In this document: piece by piece, positions 34,718 through 47,262 of the stretch
How the letters are laid out: each line of letters starts with the position of its first letter
Numbering within the stretch: the first letter of the stretch is position 1
Translations under genes and position numbers: made by a program
Origin: Zoogloea sp.
Lineage (GTDB): Bacteria; Pseudomonadota; Gammaproteobacteria; Burkholderiales; Rhodocyclaceae
Assembly (NCBI GenBank): GCA_016703645.1
Contig: JADJBR010000010.1
Coordinates: 659,514 to 723,513 of the forward strand
Length of the DNA: 64,000 nucleotides
Direction: 5' to 3'
The notes under the pieces: model-generated
The model's database searches: none
The model's input: the letters and a program-made list of their open reading frames with translations, nothing else
What the model was told of the DNA's origin: nothing

Positions 34718-34740
34718 CCGGGGGGCATCCAGCCCCCCGG
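34718..34740. terminator. Hairpin between convergent protease and mod genes
   Basis: A perfect 8-bp stem ccgggggg (34718-34725) / ccccccgg (34733-34740) lies 10 bp from the mod stop and 72 bp after the protease gene. It could serve both directions, though no T-run is present. Confidence 0.45.
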
Positions 34741-34750
34741 GCATATCGGG

Positions 34751-37327
34751 CTACCCCAGAGTCAGCACCTTGGTTGACTCCTCACCAAACTGGCTTACCA
34801 CCCGCACCGCCAGCCGCCTGCCGGGCCGGGCCGGAATGGGGTGGGAGACAAAACCATACACCCGGTCGAAGGCCTCGTCGTCCAGTTCGATCTTGAGGGT
34901 GTTCTCCACCTTCCTCTTGGTCTTGGCCTTGGCGAGGTCGGAGATGCCCTTTTGCCATTTGGCGAATTCGTCCTTGTCGCCACCGCAGAAGAAGACCTGG
35001 CGCACCATGAAGCTGGCACCGTCGTAGTCATCGTCTACCATCCAGTAGGCGATGTCGGCCACCGAGCGGGCTTTCACCTCATCCTTGATCGGGTCATAGA
35101 TGTCCAGGCCGCGAATTTCGACGCGGGCAGAATCGCCATCCCGGAGCACACCGATATCCGGCTCGCCAATGGTGACGAAAGTCGCCGCCTTCTTGTCCTT
35201 CTTGGTCAGGCCGGCCTGGAGGAGGTCGTCGTTCATGCGCACCTTGTCCACGCGGAAGGCGCCGGCACGCTGGTGCTGCACCGAATTTTCCACATCCGAT
35301 TCGAAGGCAAAGCCGAGGATCAGCAGCCACTGGGCATCGCCACGCGCCCGACAGGCCTTCACCGCCTCGTTGACCGCCGCCTTGCTCACCGGTGCAAACT
35401 GCGGGCCGAGGTGGATGTAGGCCTTCTGCTCACCGTCCGCCGTGTCGAAATAGCCTTCGGCATGCAGGTAATCGGCGGTCAGCGGGTCGATGCGCACGAA
35501 CACCGCATTCTCGTTTCTCGCGCCGTTCTTCACCCCGGCGGATTTGAGATGCTCGAACACCCGGCTCTGGAAAGCCTCCATACGCACCACATCCAGGCTG
35601 GCCTCATCGACCGCTTCCGGTGACAGCGGCTCAAAGCTCTGCAAGGTCTCCACGGTGAAAGGCCCGGCGATGCGCAGCTTCTTCTTGTCCTGAGTCGGCT
35701 GGTCGAACAGCGTCACCTCTTCCGGCGGCTCGTCGTTGGCCAGCGAACCCAGGGTGATGCGCTGCACCATCTTGTAATCGAAGCCGTGGCGCACATCCCA
35801 GACTTCCCGCTGCAGGCCGGCCTTTTCGTCCTTCAGCGTGTACCACGGGAAGGTGGCGGTCATCAGCCGCGTCTTGGCGATGTTGAGGGCAACGCGCGAG
35901 GTGTCGGTGGTGATCCAACGCCGGCCCCATTGCTCGGCAACATAGGCCGTGGTGCCGGAACCGCAGGTCGGATCGAGCACAAGGTCGCCGGGGTCGGTGG
36001 TCATGAGGATGCAACGTTGGATAACCCGAGAAACAGTTTGGACGACGTAGACCCGGGGATCTGCAGATGAGCCCCCTGTGGTCGTATCTGTCCAATTGTT
36101 TCCAAGCGGAAACACCGGAAAATCATCTAGAAAACGCTTGTATTTTAGGATTCGACCGGACGATACCAGTCGATCAAGCATTCCAAGGCGATCCAAGCCT
36201 TGAACCGTCGTTTTCCAGTTGTTGTTTGCTCCAGGGTGATGATCCTTACCTTGAAAATTGTAAGAAACGGTAGTGAACTGCCTAAAACCTTGCGAAACCA
36301 TCGAGTCATGTCGAAACACGCGTGCATCGCGAGGTATCAGGTTTGGATTGTCCTTCTCTTCTGAAGTGAGCGTTCTTTCACTACCATCAGGCAATTTGAG
36401 CCATACGTACTCACCGGCGCCTGGCCCTCCGACTGCTTTCGTCTGAAATAACGGTCGATATTTGACGCTGGGTTTGTTCTTCGCGTACCAGATCACGTAG
36501 TCTGAGACCGAAGAAAGCAAACCGCTGGTATCACCGGTTGTTTTTACGAATGTAATCAGAGAAAGAAAATTCTCACTCCCGAACACTTCATCCATAACGC
36601 ATCTCACCAGATGCACGTTCTCGTCGCTGATCTGCACGAAGCACGAGCCCGATTCGGCGAGGAGTTCCCTCGCCATCAGCAACCGGTCGCGCAGATAGCT
36701 TAAATACGAATGGATGCCCAGTTCCCAGGTGTCGCGGAAGGCCTTGATGACTTCAGGCTCGCCGGAGAGACTGGCGTCATCGCCATCCTTCACGTTACGG
36801 TCGCCAACGCGGATCTGCCAGTTGGAGTTGTATTTGATGCCGTAGGGTGGGTCGATGTAGATCATCTGCACCTGCCCCTTCATGCCCTCCCGCTCCAGGA
36901 GGCTGCCCATCACCAGCAGACTGTCGCCCTGGATCAGGCGGTTGGCCCAATCGTCGGCCTGCTTGTAGTAGTAGGCGGGTTTGTCGAGTTCGTCGACGTC
37001 ACGGTAGGCAGCAAAGGCGTCTTCGGCGAAGAGGTCGCCTTGCGGCCCAGCGGCAAAGCGATAGAGCCGCTGGATCAGTTTTTCCGGGGCGATGTGCTCG
37101 GTGCGGTAGAGGGAGCGGATGTCCAGGTCGAGCGCATCGTCGGCATCGTCCGCACCGTATTTTTCCAGCCAGTAGAGTTCCGGGTCTTGCCCGCGGGTGG
37201 TCACGGGGTTGAGCGGCAGCTCGGCCCTGCTCGGCTCATTGCTCTCGAAGCCGGCTTCTTCCTTGCTCGGAATGCGGGCGCGGGTGGCTTTCTTGTGCTT
37301 GAGGCTGTCGATTTTCTTGTCCGTCAT
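34751..37327 (-). CDS. Type III-like adenine-specific DNA methyltransferase (Mod)
   Basis: An 858-residue beta-class N6-adenine methyltransferase. The catalytic motif [16 protein letters not shown] (near residue 165) precedes the SAM motif [20 protein letters not shown] (near 475), the order typical of type III Mod proteins. Between them lies the target-recognition region, encoded by clearly AT-richer DNA (about 36070-36650). A long C-terminal part (about 560-858) follows. It should methylate one strand of its site and guide the partner Res. The ATG at 37327 overlaps the stop of the MazF-like gene by 4 bp. Mod is last in the operon, an uncommon order; classic type III operons put mod before res. 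Confidence 0.88.
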   Translation of the reverse strand: MTDKKIDSLKHKKATRARIPSKEEAGFESNEPSRAELPLNPVTTRGQDPELYWLEKYGADDADDALDLDIRSLYRTEHIAPEKLIQRLYRFAAGPQGDLFAEDAFAAYRDVDELDKPAYYYKQADDWANRLIQGDSLLVMGSLLEREGMKGQVQMIYIDPPYGIKYNSNWQIRVGDRNVKDGDDASLSGEPEVIKAFRDTWELGIHSYLSYLRDRLLMARELLAESGSCFVQISDENVHLVRCVMDEVFGSENFLSLITFVKTTGDTSGLLSSVSDYVIWYAKNKPSVKYRPLFQTKAVGGPGAGEYVWLKLPDGSERTLTSEEKDNPNLIPRDARVFRHDSMVSQGFRQFTTVSYNFQGKDHHPGANNNWKTTVQGLDRLGMLDRLVSSGRILKYKRFLDDFPVFPLGNNWTDTTTGGSSADPRVYVVQTVSRVIQRCILMTTDPGDLVLDPTCGSGTTAYVAEQWGRRWITTDTSRVALNIAKTRLMTATFPWYTLKDEKAGLQREVWDVRHGFDYKMVQRITLGSLANDEPPEEVTLFDQPTQDKKKLRIAGPFTVETLQSFEPLSPEAVDEASLDVVRMEAFQSRVFEHLKSAGVKNGARNENAVFVRIDPLTADYLHAEGYFDTADGEQKAYIHLGPQFAPVSKAAVNEAVKACRARGDAQWLLILGFAFESDVENSVQHQRAGAFRVDKVRMNDDLLQAGLTKKDKKAATFVTIGEPDIGVLRDGDSARVEIRGLDIYDPIKDEVKARSVADIAYWMVDDDYDGASFMVRQVFFCGGDKDEFAKWQKGISDLAKAKTKRKVENTLKIELDDEAFDRVYGFVSHPIPARPGRRLAVRVVSQFGEESTKVLTLG

Positions 37328-37680
37328 GAGCCGGCTCCTGTGCAACCGAGACGGGGACAAAGTTGGGCAAGAACTTCGGTGAGTTTGGCTTCCGCCAGGC
37401 GGCCATAGGCGCCATGTACGAAATTCCGGTTGAGGGTGGCGATTTGGTCGGTGCGTATCCAACTGGCTTTGGGGAGTCGTTGTCCGAGAAGATCGGCCGA
37501 GAGCAATGCAACGGTGGCTTGGTGGCCGGCTTGCGACGTAATGGGTAGCGCAGCAAAGTCACCGCGTGGGTTGGCGTCTTCAAGCACCAGAGCCGGGCGC
37601 CTTTTGCGCTTTTCTTCGTCAGCGTAGGGGTATGCAACGAGCACGATGTCGCCTTTGCAGATACGCAGTTCAGAGGTCAT
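37324..37680 (-). CDS. PemK/MazF-like protein embedded in restriction-modification operon
   Basis: A 118-residue protein of the PemK/MazF fold. The opening [37 protein letters not shown] and [15 protein letters not shown] match the toxin family, which cleaves single-stranded RNA. No MazE/PemI-like antitoxin lies next to it. The gene overlaps res at its start (ATG at 37680, or 37692, both inside the res end) and mod at its stop (ATGA), so all three are made together. Whether it is an active RNase, or a repurposed regulator or back-up effector, cannot be told. Confidence 0.83.
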   Translation of the reverse strand: MTSELRICKGDIVLVAYPYADEEKRKRRPALVLEDANPRGDFAALPITSQAGHQATVALLSADLLGQRLPKASWIRTDQIATLNRNFVHGAYGRLAEAKLTEVLAQLCPRLGCTGAGS

Positions 37681-40600
37681 TCCAGATTTCATCGTCTTCG
37701 TTGTTCCACAGTGCGTTCAGGGTGTGGGCCTGCATCTGCTGCCAGTCGCGGCGGGCAGCCTGTTCTTCCAGTTCGTCGACGATGCCGCCGATGATGCGTT
37801 CGAGTTCCGGCTTGATGTTGTCGATGTCGGTAATTTCGGCGAAGTGCCAGGGCGCCAGGCTCAATTTCCTGCGCATGTTGTTGACGGCGGGCAGCCAGCG
37901 TTCGTTGACTGCCCAGCGCTTGAGCTCCTTGTCCTTGTTAAAGCCGGTGATTTCGAGAATCAAATTGGCTGTTTCACCGCTTTCATGACGAATGCGGACG
38001 AGGTAGTCGGGTAGGTATTCGCGTTCCTTGCCGCCTTGAATGTAGGGAATGGCAAAGCCGAGGAAAGCGTTCTTGACGTAGCTTTCGACAGCCGGGATTT
38101 TTTCCAGCGTCTTTGCGGCGATCTGTTCCCAGGCGTCGGTATCGGCCACTACGAGGTTGATATGGCTTTTCTTGGTTGGCCATGTTTTCTTGCTGGTGTG
38201 GCCGAAGACGTGGGCGGTAGTGCCGAGCGGGTTGTAGTGGTTGAGGATGGGCAGCACGCGCTCCCGCTCCGCGGCATGGGCGATGATGCCGCGATTGATG
38301 CTCTCGACGATGGGCTGCGGGTCGTCGTAGATGACAAGGCGCTTGTAGATGGGATCGTCTTCACCCTTGAGCTTGAGCTTTTGCTCGTACCACTGGCCGA
38401 CAATCGTTTTGACCTGCTGAAAGAGACGCAGGTCGTTGCGCTGCTTTTCGTCGTGTACGCGCAGTAGGTATTCCTTGGTCAGCGTGTAGATGACTTGCTG
38501 GTCGCGCAGGTCTTCGAGCTTGGCGCGCAGGGTTTGGGTATCACCGGAGACAGCCGTGCCGAGGGTGGTTTCGACCGGCTGAGTGTTGGTGTCGACAAAG
38601 TAGTCCGGTGTCGCGGTGAAATCGGCCTTGAGTTCGCTGCTGTCAGTTTCGAGGCGATAGCCGATAAGGTTGGGAAAGCGGATTTCAAGCGATGAGCGCT
38701 CCGGCAACGCGCGCAGGAGGGCGTAATCCGGCACCTCGACCTGACTGCTCTTCCCGGCCTTGAACAACTTGAAGGGGACACCAATGATGTGAGCGTATTC
38801 GGGCGGGAATTTGCCGGTCTTGGGGTCGATGTAGTAGTGCCGGCGGCGCAGGGCCCGGCCGGCGACCTGCTCACAAAGCAGTTGCGAGCCGAAGGCGCGC
38901 AGCCCCATGACGTGGGTGACGGTATTGGCGTCCCAGCCTTCGGTCAGCATCGACACGGAAACCACGCAGCGAATGTGGGCACCGAGTGTATCGGGCTTGC
39001 CTACTGTGTTGACGACTTCACGCAGCAAATCCCCATCGGTGAGTTGTTCGATGCTCTTGTCGGGGTGACGTTGCCGGTATTCGCGCTTGAAACGTTCGAT
39101 TTCCGGGCCGAATACCTTCTTGAAACTGTCGTCGATCTGGCCGGAGTGTTCGAGGGCATCGCTGTCGATGAGCAGGGTGGGCGGACGATTCAGTGGCCGA
39201 CCGGTATTCGGGTCAAAATTTGAGAACAGCGGCAGCCGACCGGCTACGACGGATGTCTGGCCGTTTTCGTCAATGCGCTCGTAGCCGGCGATTTCCTTGA
39301 AAACCTCGCGCGACACCGTGGTGTTGTTACAGACGACGATGAAGACTGGCGGCGCCGTGAACATGTCGGCCTTGATTTCGCCCTTCTTGCGCTGGCCGCG
39401 CTCGTATTCTTCGTAGTGGTTATAGAACTGCTCGAGGGCTTGACGGACGATACCGGGCAGATGCGGCGCAGCCTCGAATTTGACCTCATCGTTGTCGGCA
39501 TCCTTGCGAGCCTTGCGCTGACCTTTTTTGGGTAACTCACCCTTGCAGTTCTCGTAGAGGTTCTTGAGGATGGGCTCGTCGATGGCGTGGCTACTGTCAT
39601 CGACCGGCAGGAAGGGAATCTTGACCAGACCCGACTCGATAGCTTCGATCAATCCGAAATCGCTGACCGTCCACGGGAACAGCGAATAGGCGGGATAGCC
39701 GGAACCCGAAAGGAAGTAGGGTGTGGCCGATAGGTCATAGACGGCACGCAGCTTGAAACGCTGCGCTACAGCACGGATGCCCGAGAACCAGACAGCAGCG
39801 CGTTCGTTCTCGGTTTCGGAGTTATCAAGTTCAGTGTCCTTGCCTTTGGCAAGCGGCAGGTAGCAGTGGTGGGCTTCGTCGTTGATGACAAGCAGTCGCC
39901 GACCCGGCTTGAAACTGCCGAGCACGCGGCGCAACACAAGATTTTCGTCTTCGCAGCTTTTAACCTTGTTGCCGTCTTCATCGAGCTTGCCGTCAAAGGG
40001 CGTCTTCTTGTTGCCCGAAAGCTGGCGCGGCAGAAATTCGTGGTAATTGGTCACGATCAGCCTATGGGCGAGTTCCCCAAGGGCCGCGCGGTAAGACGGC
40101 GGGAGCAGGTAGCGCTGACGGTAATAGTCTTGTGCATCCTGCGGACTGTCGTGGCGGGCATCCGGAATCAAAACTTTGAGCCGATCACGAATGGTGATGC
40201 CGGGCGCGACGACGAGGAAATAATCGCAGTAGCGGGTGTCGTTGCGGTATTCGCGTCGGTTGAGGTAGTGGTAGAGAATCAAGCAGGCCATGACAACCGT
40301 TTTGCCGCTACCGGTCGCCATCTTGAAGGCCTGACGGGGCAATTGATCGACGGGAGCGCCGCCCGCAGTTGCCTGACGCTGGCGTAACTGACTGAGAATG
40401 TGCGTCCCGGAATTGGATTTTTCAGCCACTTCGTTGAGCCAGATGGCGGTTTCAACGGCCTCCTGCTGGGCAAAAAAGAGCTTCTGGTGCGGCGCGCGCT
40501 CCGGATTGGCAAACCAATAGCCAAGCAGGTCTCGCGTTACCCGACTAGTGACACCCCGATAGGCGGACTGGCGCCAGTCACGGATCTGCTCACGCATCTG

Positions 40601-40819
40601 GTTAACAAGGTGTTCTCCGAACTCGCTCTTGAGATCGTTGAGGTCAAACATGCTGCCCTGCGCCTGCTGACCAAGTGGTACCTGTGGAACATCCGGCGTG
40701 AAGAGGCGGCGACCTTCACGAATATCCTTGTAATTCAGGTTTCCCTGAAGGTCAGTCGCGTAGTGGCGCTCCGGCTCGGCGTATGGCGCGTTCAGAATCG
40801 GATTTGCGTCTACTCTCAC
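37670..40819 (-). CDS. Type III-like restriction enzyme, DEAD/DEAH helicase-nuclease (Res)
   Basis: A 1049-residue superfamily 2 translocase-nuclease. Walker A is MATGSGKTVV (near 170), motif II is NDEAHH, motif III is LSATPYF, and motif VI is QVAGRALRR. The C-terminal nuclease region has YLPDYLVRIR then LILEITGF: the PD...E spacing fits a PD-(D/E)xK nuclease, but the usual lysine of E-x-K is threonine, with lysines only further on (NKDKELKR). The start is a GTG at 40819, directly after an in-frame stop, with GGAG about 10 nt upstream. It is first in an operon with the MazF-like gene and mod. Confidence 0.87.
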   Translation of the reverse strand: MRVDANPILNAPYAEPERHYATDLQGNLNYKDIREGRRLFTPDVPQVPLGQQAQGSMFDLNDLKSEFGEHLVNQMREQIRDWRQSAYRGVTSRVTRDLLGYWFANPERAPHQKLFFAQQEAVETAIWLNEVAEKSNSGTHILSQLRQRQATAGGAPVDQLPRQAFKMATGSGKTVVMACLILYHYLNRREYRNDTRYCDYFLVVAPGITIRDRLKVLIPDARHDSPQDAQDYYRQRYLLPPSYRAALGELAHRLIVTNYHEFLPRQLSGNKKTPFDGKLDEDGNKVKSCEDENLVLRRVLGSFKPGRRLLVINDEAHHCYLPLAKGKDTELDNSETENERAAVWFSGIRAVAQRFKLRAVYDLSATPYFLSGSGYPAYSLFPWTVSDFGLIEAIESGLVKIPFLPVDDSSHAIDEPILKNLYENCKGELPKKGQRKARKDADNDEVKFEAAPHLPGIVRQALEQFYNHYEEYERGQRKKGEIKADMFTAPPVFIVVCNNTTVSREVFKEIAGYERIDENGQTSVVAGRLPLFSNFDPNTGRPLNRPPTLLIDSDALEHSGQIDDSFKKVFGPEIERFKREYRQRHPDKSIEQLTDGDLLREVVNTVGKPDTLGAHIRCVVSVSMLTEGWDANTVTHVMGLRAFGSQLLCEQVAGRALRRRHYYIDPKTGKFPPEYAHIIGVPFKLFKAGKSSQVEVPDYALLRALPERSSLEIRFPNLIGYRLETDSSELKADFTATPDYFVDTNTQPVETTLGTAVSGDTQTLRAKLEDLRDQQVIYTLTKEYLLRVHDEKQRNDLRLFQQVKTIVGQWYEQKLKLKGEDDPIYKRLVIYDDPQPIVESINRGIIAHAAERERVLPILNHYNPLGTTAHVFGHTSKKTWPTKKSHINLVVADTDAWEQIAAKTLEKIPAVESYVKNAFLGFAIPYIQGGKEREYLPDYLVRIRHESGETANLILEITGFNKDKELKRWAVNERWLPAVNNMRRKLSLAPWHFAEITDIDNIKPELERIIGGIVDELEEQAARRDWQQMQAHTLNALWNNEDDEIWNDL

Positions 40820-40936
40820 TTTGGTTCAACTCCCCATCGTATGCTGATGGACAGGCAACTACGATCAGCGCCGTACGCCCGGCAGATTGATTTTAGCACC
40901 TGGGCATAAACACCCGTCGCCGAACAGGATAGGCCG

Positions 40937-44639
<3,703 letters not shown>

Positions 44640-44683
44640 GGATCTACCTCGGAGTGCGTAAAACACAGCCGGAGGCGACGGAT

Positions 44684-44735
44684 GCAAAAGCAAACGGCGC
44701 GGCAAACCCGGCTGGAAGGTTTGCGAGCGCCGTTG
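44684..44735 (-). terminator. Riboswitch-controlled terminator upstream of metH
   Basis: On the minus strand AACGGCGCTCGCAAACC (44734-44718) can pair with GGGTTTGCCGCGCCGTT (44709-44693) with few mismatches, followed by TTGCTTTTGC. The 5' arm contains GCGCTC, which the SAH aptamer uses in its pseudoknot, so ligand binding should prevent termination. Confidence 0.72.
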
Positions 44736-44789
44736 TTGATTGCCGAGCCTGGCCCACATGATCAGCAGGTCGCAGCGCTCCTCGGCAAG
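44724..44789 (-). ncRNA. SAH (S-adenosylhomocysteine) riboswitch aptamer of metH
   Basis: The minus strand contains the SAH riboswitch core: CCGAGGAGCGCTGCGACC, a variable stem, then CCAGGCTCGG closing helix P1 (TGCCGAG 44787-44781 with CTCGGCA 44747-44741), then AACGGCGCTCG. GAGCGC in the first segment can pair with the later GCGCTC (44730-44725) to form the pseudoknot. This class lies upstream of ahcY and metH in Beta- and Gammaproteobacteria and switches genes on when SAH accumulates. The aptamer begins right at the predicted transcription start. Confidence 0.9.
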
Positions 44790-44795
44790 CGGTGG

Positions 44796-44825
44796 ATTTT
44801 ACGGGGTTTTCGGGAAAATTGCCAA
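44796..44825 (-). promoter_or_regulatory. Sigma-70 promoter of metH
   Basis: On the minus strand TTGGCA (44825-44820), an 18-bp spacer and TAAAAT (44801-44796) each match five of six consensus bases. Transcription would begin near 44789, the first base of the riboswitch. Confidence 0.75.
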
Positions 44826-44949
44826 GCCCGGAGGGAGTGAAGGAATCGTAGCGAGCGGTTCGAGTTCGCCCCGAGAAGCGCAACCGTACAAAGGTACGGT
44901 GAGCATCGCAGGAGCGAAATCGGGCCGCGCAGTAGATTCATTCACCCTC

Positions 44950-45198
44950 TCAGGCGGCGGCCCGGGCAGAGGGCCCTTCAAGCAGCTCGCGCGCGTCATC
45001 CTTCCACCAGCCCAGGGCTGCGTAGTAGCCCTCCCAGACACAGCCGTTGCAGCCGCGGCCGCAGCAGGTGGTGGGTGGCGGTGGCGGCTTGCGATGGACC
45101 ACGCCGGCGGTGGCGAGCAGGGCGAGGATCGCGGCAATCTGGGCCTCCGCCTCGTTGAGGTCGGTGGGGCGGCGCTCGAAGGGGCTGGCAGGGGTCAT
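44950..45198 (-). CDS. Oxidoreductase-like domain small protein
   Basis: An 82-residue protein of the oxidoreductase-like (OXLD1-type) family. The conserved core is TCCGRGCNGCVWEGYYAALGWWKDDARELL, with four cysteines that could bind a metal or form disulfides. The N-terminal part (DLNEAEAQIAAILALLATAG) is helical. The ATG at 45198 gives the short N-terminus usual in bacteria. The biochemical role is unknown. It lies upstream of metH on the same strand but metH has its own promoter. Confidence 0.75.
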   Translation of the reverse strand: MTPASPFERRPTDLNEAEAQIAAILALLATAGVVHRKPPPPPTTCCGRGCNGCVWEGYYAALGWWKDDARELLEGPSARAAA

Positions 45199-45339
45199 TG
45201 GCAATCTCTGAAGTAGCCGGGAAGATAGCACTCCCCGCCCGCGGGGAGAAGCCAGTCCATCACACCCGGGTCACGCGCTTGTCATTGCCCGCCCATCCCC
45301 ATGGGCATAGAATCAAGCGCCCCACAACCGGAGCCGGCC

Positions 45340-46584
45340 GTGCCCCAAGTCCATTCCATCCTTTTCTTCGGAGAAGTTCTTCCCGGGCACGATGTCGTCA
45401 CCTGTCGGCGCCAGCTCCAGGCCCTGCTCAAATGCACGCCGGAAACCATGGATGGCGTGTTTTCCGGCCAGCGGGTGAGCCTGCGCAAGGGCCTGGGGGC
45501 AGACGATGCCCTGCATTATCAACAGCGGCTGGCGGCCATCGGGCTGCGCACCGCCATCGAGCCGCCCCTCCCATCGCCTCTCCCGCTCCCCCAAGCCCCC
45601 GTGGCAGCGCCCCCGGCGCCAGCGCCGGAGGTGGCGCCCATCGAGTTGATGACCTGCCCGGCCTGCGGTGAGCAGCAACCCCGCCGCACCCTGTGCCGCG
45701 CCTGCGCCACCGACATGCCGCGCTATACCGCCTCGCAGGCCCAACGACGCCAGCCTGACCCGGAGAAGGGGATGGCCGCCCGGCCCCAGGGCAGGGCCGA
45801 CCTGGCGCCCCCCCTCGCCGAAAGCGGCATCCTCGGCCTGGGCTTTCGCGGTCGCTTCGGCCGGCGCAACTTTTTGCTCAGCGGCCTGCTGGCCCTCGGT
45901 GGCACCTTTGCCCTGGCCGTCGTCGCCCTCACCCTGGGCGCGCCCGGCCTGCTGATCGGCGGCCTCGGCCTGCTTGTACTGGCGATTTACGGTACCCGCG
46001 GCACCGTCTTCCGTCTCCATGATCTGGGCCTCAGCGGATGGTGGACGGTGGTCACCTGGATCCCCTATGTCGGTGCCGTGGCGGCCCTGCTCCTGCTCGT
46101 GGTGCCCGGCCAGAAGGGCGGCAACGCCTGGGGTGGCCCCGCCCGACCGGTATCGGCCCTCGGGCTGCTGGGTGGCCTGGCCGCGACCGGGGCTGTTGCG
46201 TTCTTCGCCTTCGGCATGGTCGGCAGCCAGTTGCCCGCCCTGGAGGCCCTGCCCGGCCTGAACGGAACAACCGAAGCCGGGAAGGCGGCATTTGCCGCGC
46301 GCTACGACGCCGGTCGCGACCGCATCGTCATGTATTCCCTGAGCACCTGCGGCTTCTGTGCCGAAAAACGCCGCCAGTTCGACAGCATGGGCGTGCGCTA
46401 CAGCGAGTACATCATCGATCAGGACGCCGCCGCGGAGGCCCGCCTGAACGACCGCCTGCAGCGAGCGGGCCTGGGGAACGGGGCCATCGGTACACCCATC
46501 ATCGAGGTCAACGGCACCCTGCTCCCCAACAACCCGGGCTTCGGCGAGATCGGTCGGCATCTGAGCGGAGCGACAAAGGGCTGA
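45340..46584 (+). CDS. DUF805 membrane protein fused to a glutaredoxin-like domain
   Basis: A 414-residue multidomain protein. An N-terminal soluble part (about 1-85, VHSILFFGEVLPGHDVVTCRRQLQALLKC) is followed by a Pro/Ala linker and a zinc-ribbon-like CPACGEQQPRRTLCRAC. A DUF805 domain (about 170-290) has about four membrane segments and RGRFGRRNFLLSGLLAL, VFRLHDLGLSGWW. The C-terminus (about 320-410) is a glutaredoxin/thioredoxin fold with CGFC active site (YSLSTCGFCAEKRRQFDSMGV, then GTPIIEVNG). I prefer the GTG at 45340, which has GGAG 6 nt upstream; an ATG at 45301 has none. Function unknown; a redox step at the membrane is inferred. Confidence 0.78.
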   Translation: MPQVHSILFFGEVLPGHDVVTCRRQLQALLKCTPETMDGVFSGQRVSLRKGLGADDALHYQQRLAAIGLRTAIEPPLPSPLPLPQAPVAAPPAPAPEVAPIELMTCPACGEQQPRRTLCRACATDMPRYTASQAQRRQPDPEKGMAARPQGRADLAPPLAESGILGLGFRGRFGRRNFLLSGLLALGGTFALAVVALTLGAPGLLIGGLGLLVLAIYGTRGTVFRLHDLGLSGWWTVVTWIPYVGAVAALLLLVVPGQKGGNAWGGPARPVSALGLLGGLAATGAVAFFAFGMVGSQLPALEALPGLNGTTEAGKAAFAARYDAGRDRIVMYSLSTCGFCAEKRRQFDSMGVRYSEYIIDQDAAAEARLNDRLQRAGLGNGAIGTPIIEVNGTLLPNNPGFGEIGRHLSGATKG

Positions 46585-46639
46585 AGCATCAGCCCGGATG
46601 CATGGCAGAATCTGCCGGTCGGCATCCCGCACGCGCAAG

Positions 46640-47254
46640 ATGATCAGCATCTATCAGCTCAAACCCCGCTTCCAGGCCCTCCTCCGCCCCATCGTCGGCC
46701 GGCTGGCGGCGGCCGGCGTCACGGCCAACCAGGTCACCCTGGCCGCCATGCTGATCTCCCTGGCCCTCGGCCTGGGGCTGTTCCTCAACACCGCCAACAG
46801 CAGCGCCTTCCTGTTACTGCCCTTGTGGATGTTCCTGCGCATGGCCTTCAATGCGGTGGACGGCATGCTGGCCCGGGAGTTCGGCCAGCAGTCACCCCTC
46901 GGCGCCTACTTCAACGAGCTGTCCGACGTCATCTCCGACGCCGCCCTCTACCTGCCCTTCGTGGCCATCGCGCCCTTCGGCTGGGGCAGCGTGGGGGCGG
47001 TGATCTTCCTGTCCGCCGTCTCCGAGATGGCCGGCGCCCTCGGCCCCATGGTCGGCGCCCCCCGCCAATACGACGGCCCCATGGGCAAGAGCGACCGGGC
47101 TTTCCTGTTTGGTGCCCTCGGCCTGTGGCTGGGCGTCGCCGGCAGCCTGCCCGACGCGGCCCTGTGGATCATGCCGGCGGCGGCCCTGGCCATCCTCCTC
47201 AACACCATCAACCGCATCCGCAGCGGCGTCCGCCAGGCCCGCACAAACCCTTGA
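46640..47254 (+). CDS. ynbA: CDP-alcohol phosphatidyltransferase (YnbA-like)
   Basis: A 204-residue inner-membrane enzyme with about five to six membrane segments. The catalytic signature is DGMLAREFGQQSPLGAYFNELSD: the DG-x2-AR-x8-G-x3-D-x3-D pattern with the first of the last two aspartates replaced by Asn, as in YnbA-like members. Such enzymes move a phosphatidyl group from CDP-diacylglycerol to an alcohol acceptor. It opens a cassette whose other members match E. coli ynbC, ynbD and ynbB, so a special phospholipid product is likely. The acceptor alcohol is unknown. Confidence 0.82.
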   Translation: MISIYQLKPRFQALLRPIVGRLAAAGVTANQVTLAAMLISLALGLGLFLNTANSSAFLLLPLWMFLRMAFNAVDGMLAREFGQQSPLGAYFNELSDVISDAALYLPFVAIAPFGWGSVGAVIFLSAVSEMAGALGPMVGAPRQYDGPMGKSDRAFLFGALGLWLGVAGSLPDAALWIMPAAALAILLNTINRIRSGVRQARTNP

Positions 47255-47262
47255 GGTCAGCG

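Noticed and set aside
44884-44899. Hairpin ccgtac-aaag-gtacgg upstream of the metH promoter
   Set aside because: Only 6 bp, no T-run, and not part of the aptamer or promoter; no role can be supported.
46825-47262. Upstream extension of the YnbC-like protein
   Set aside because: It would run through ynbA in another frame; the ATG at 47263 has GAGG upstream and begins the hydrolase fold.
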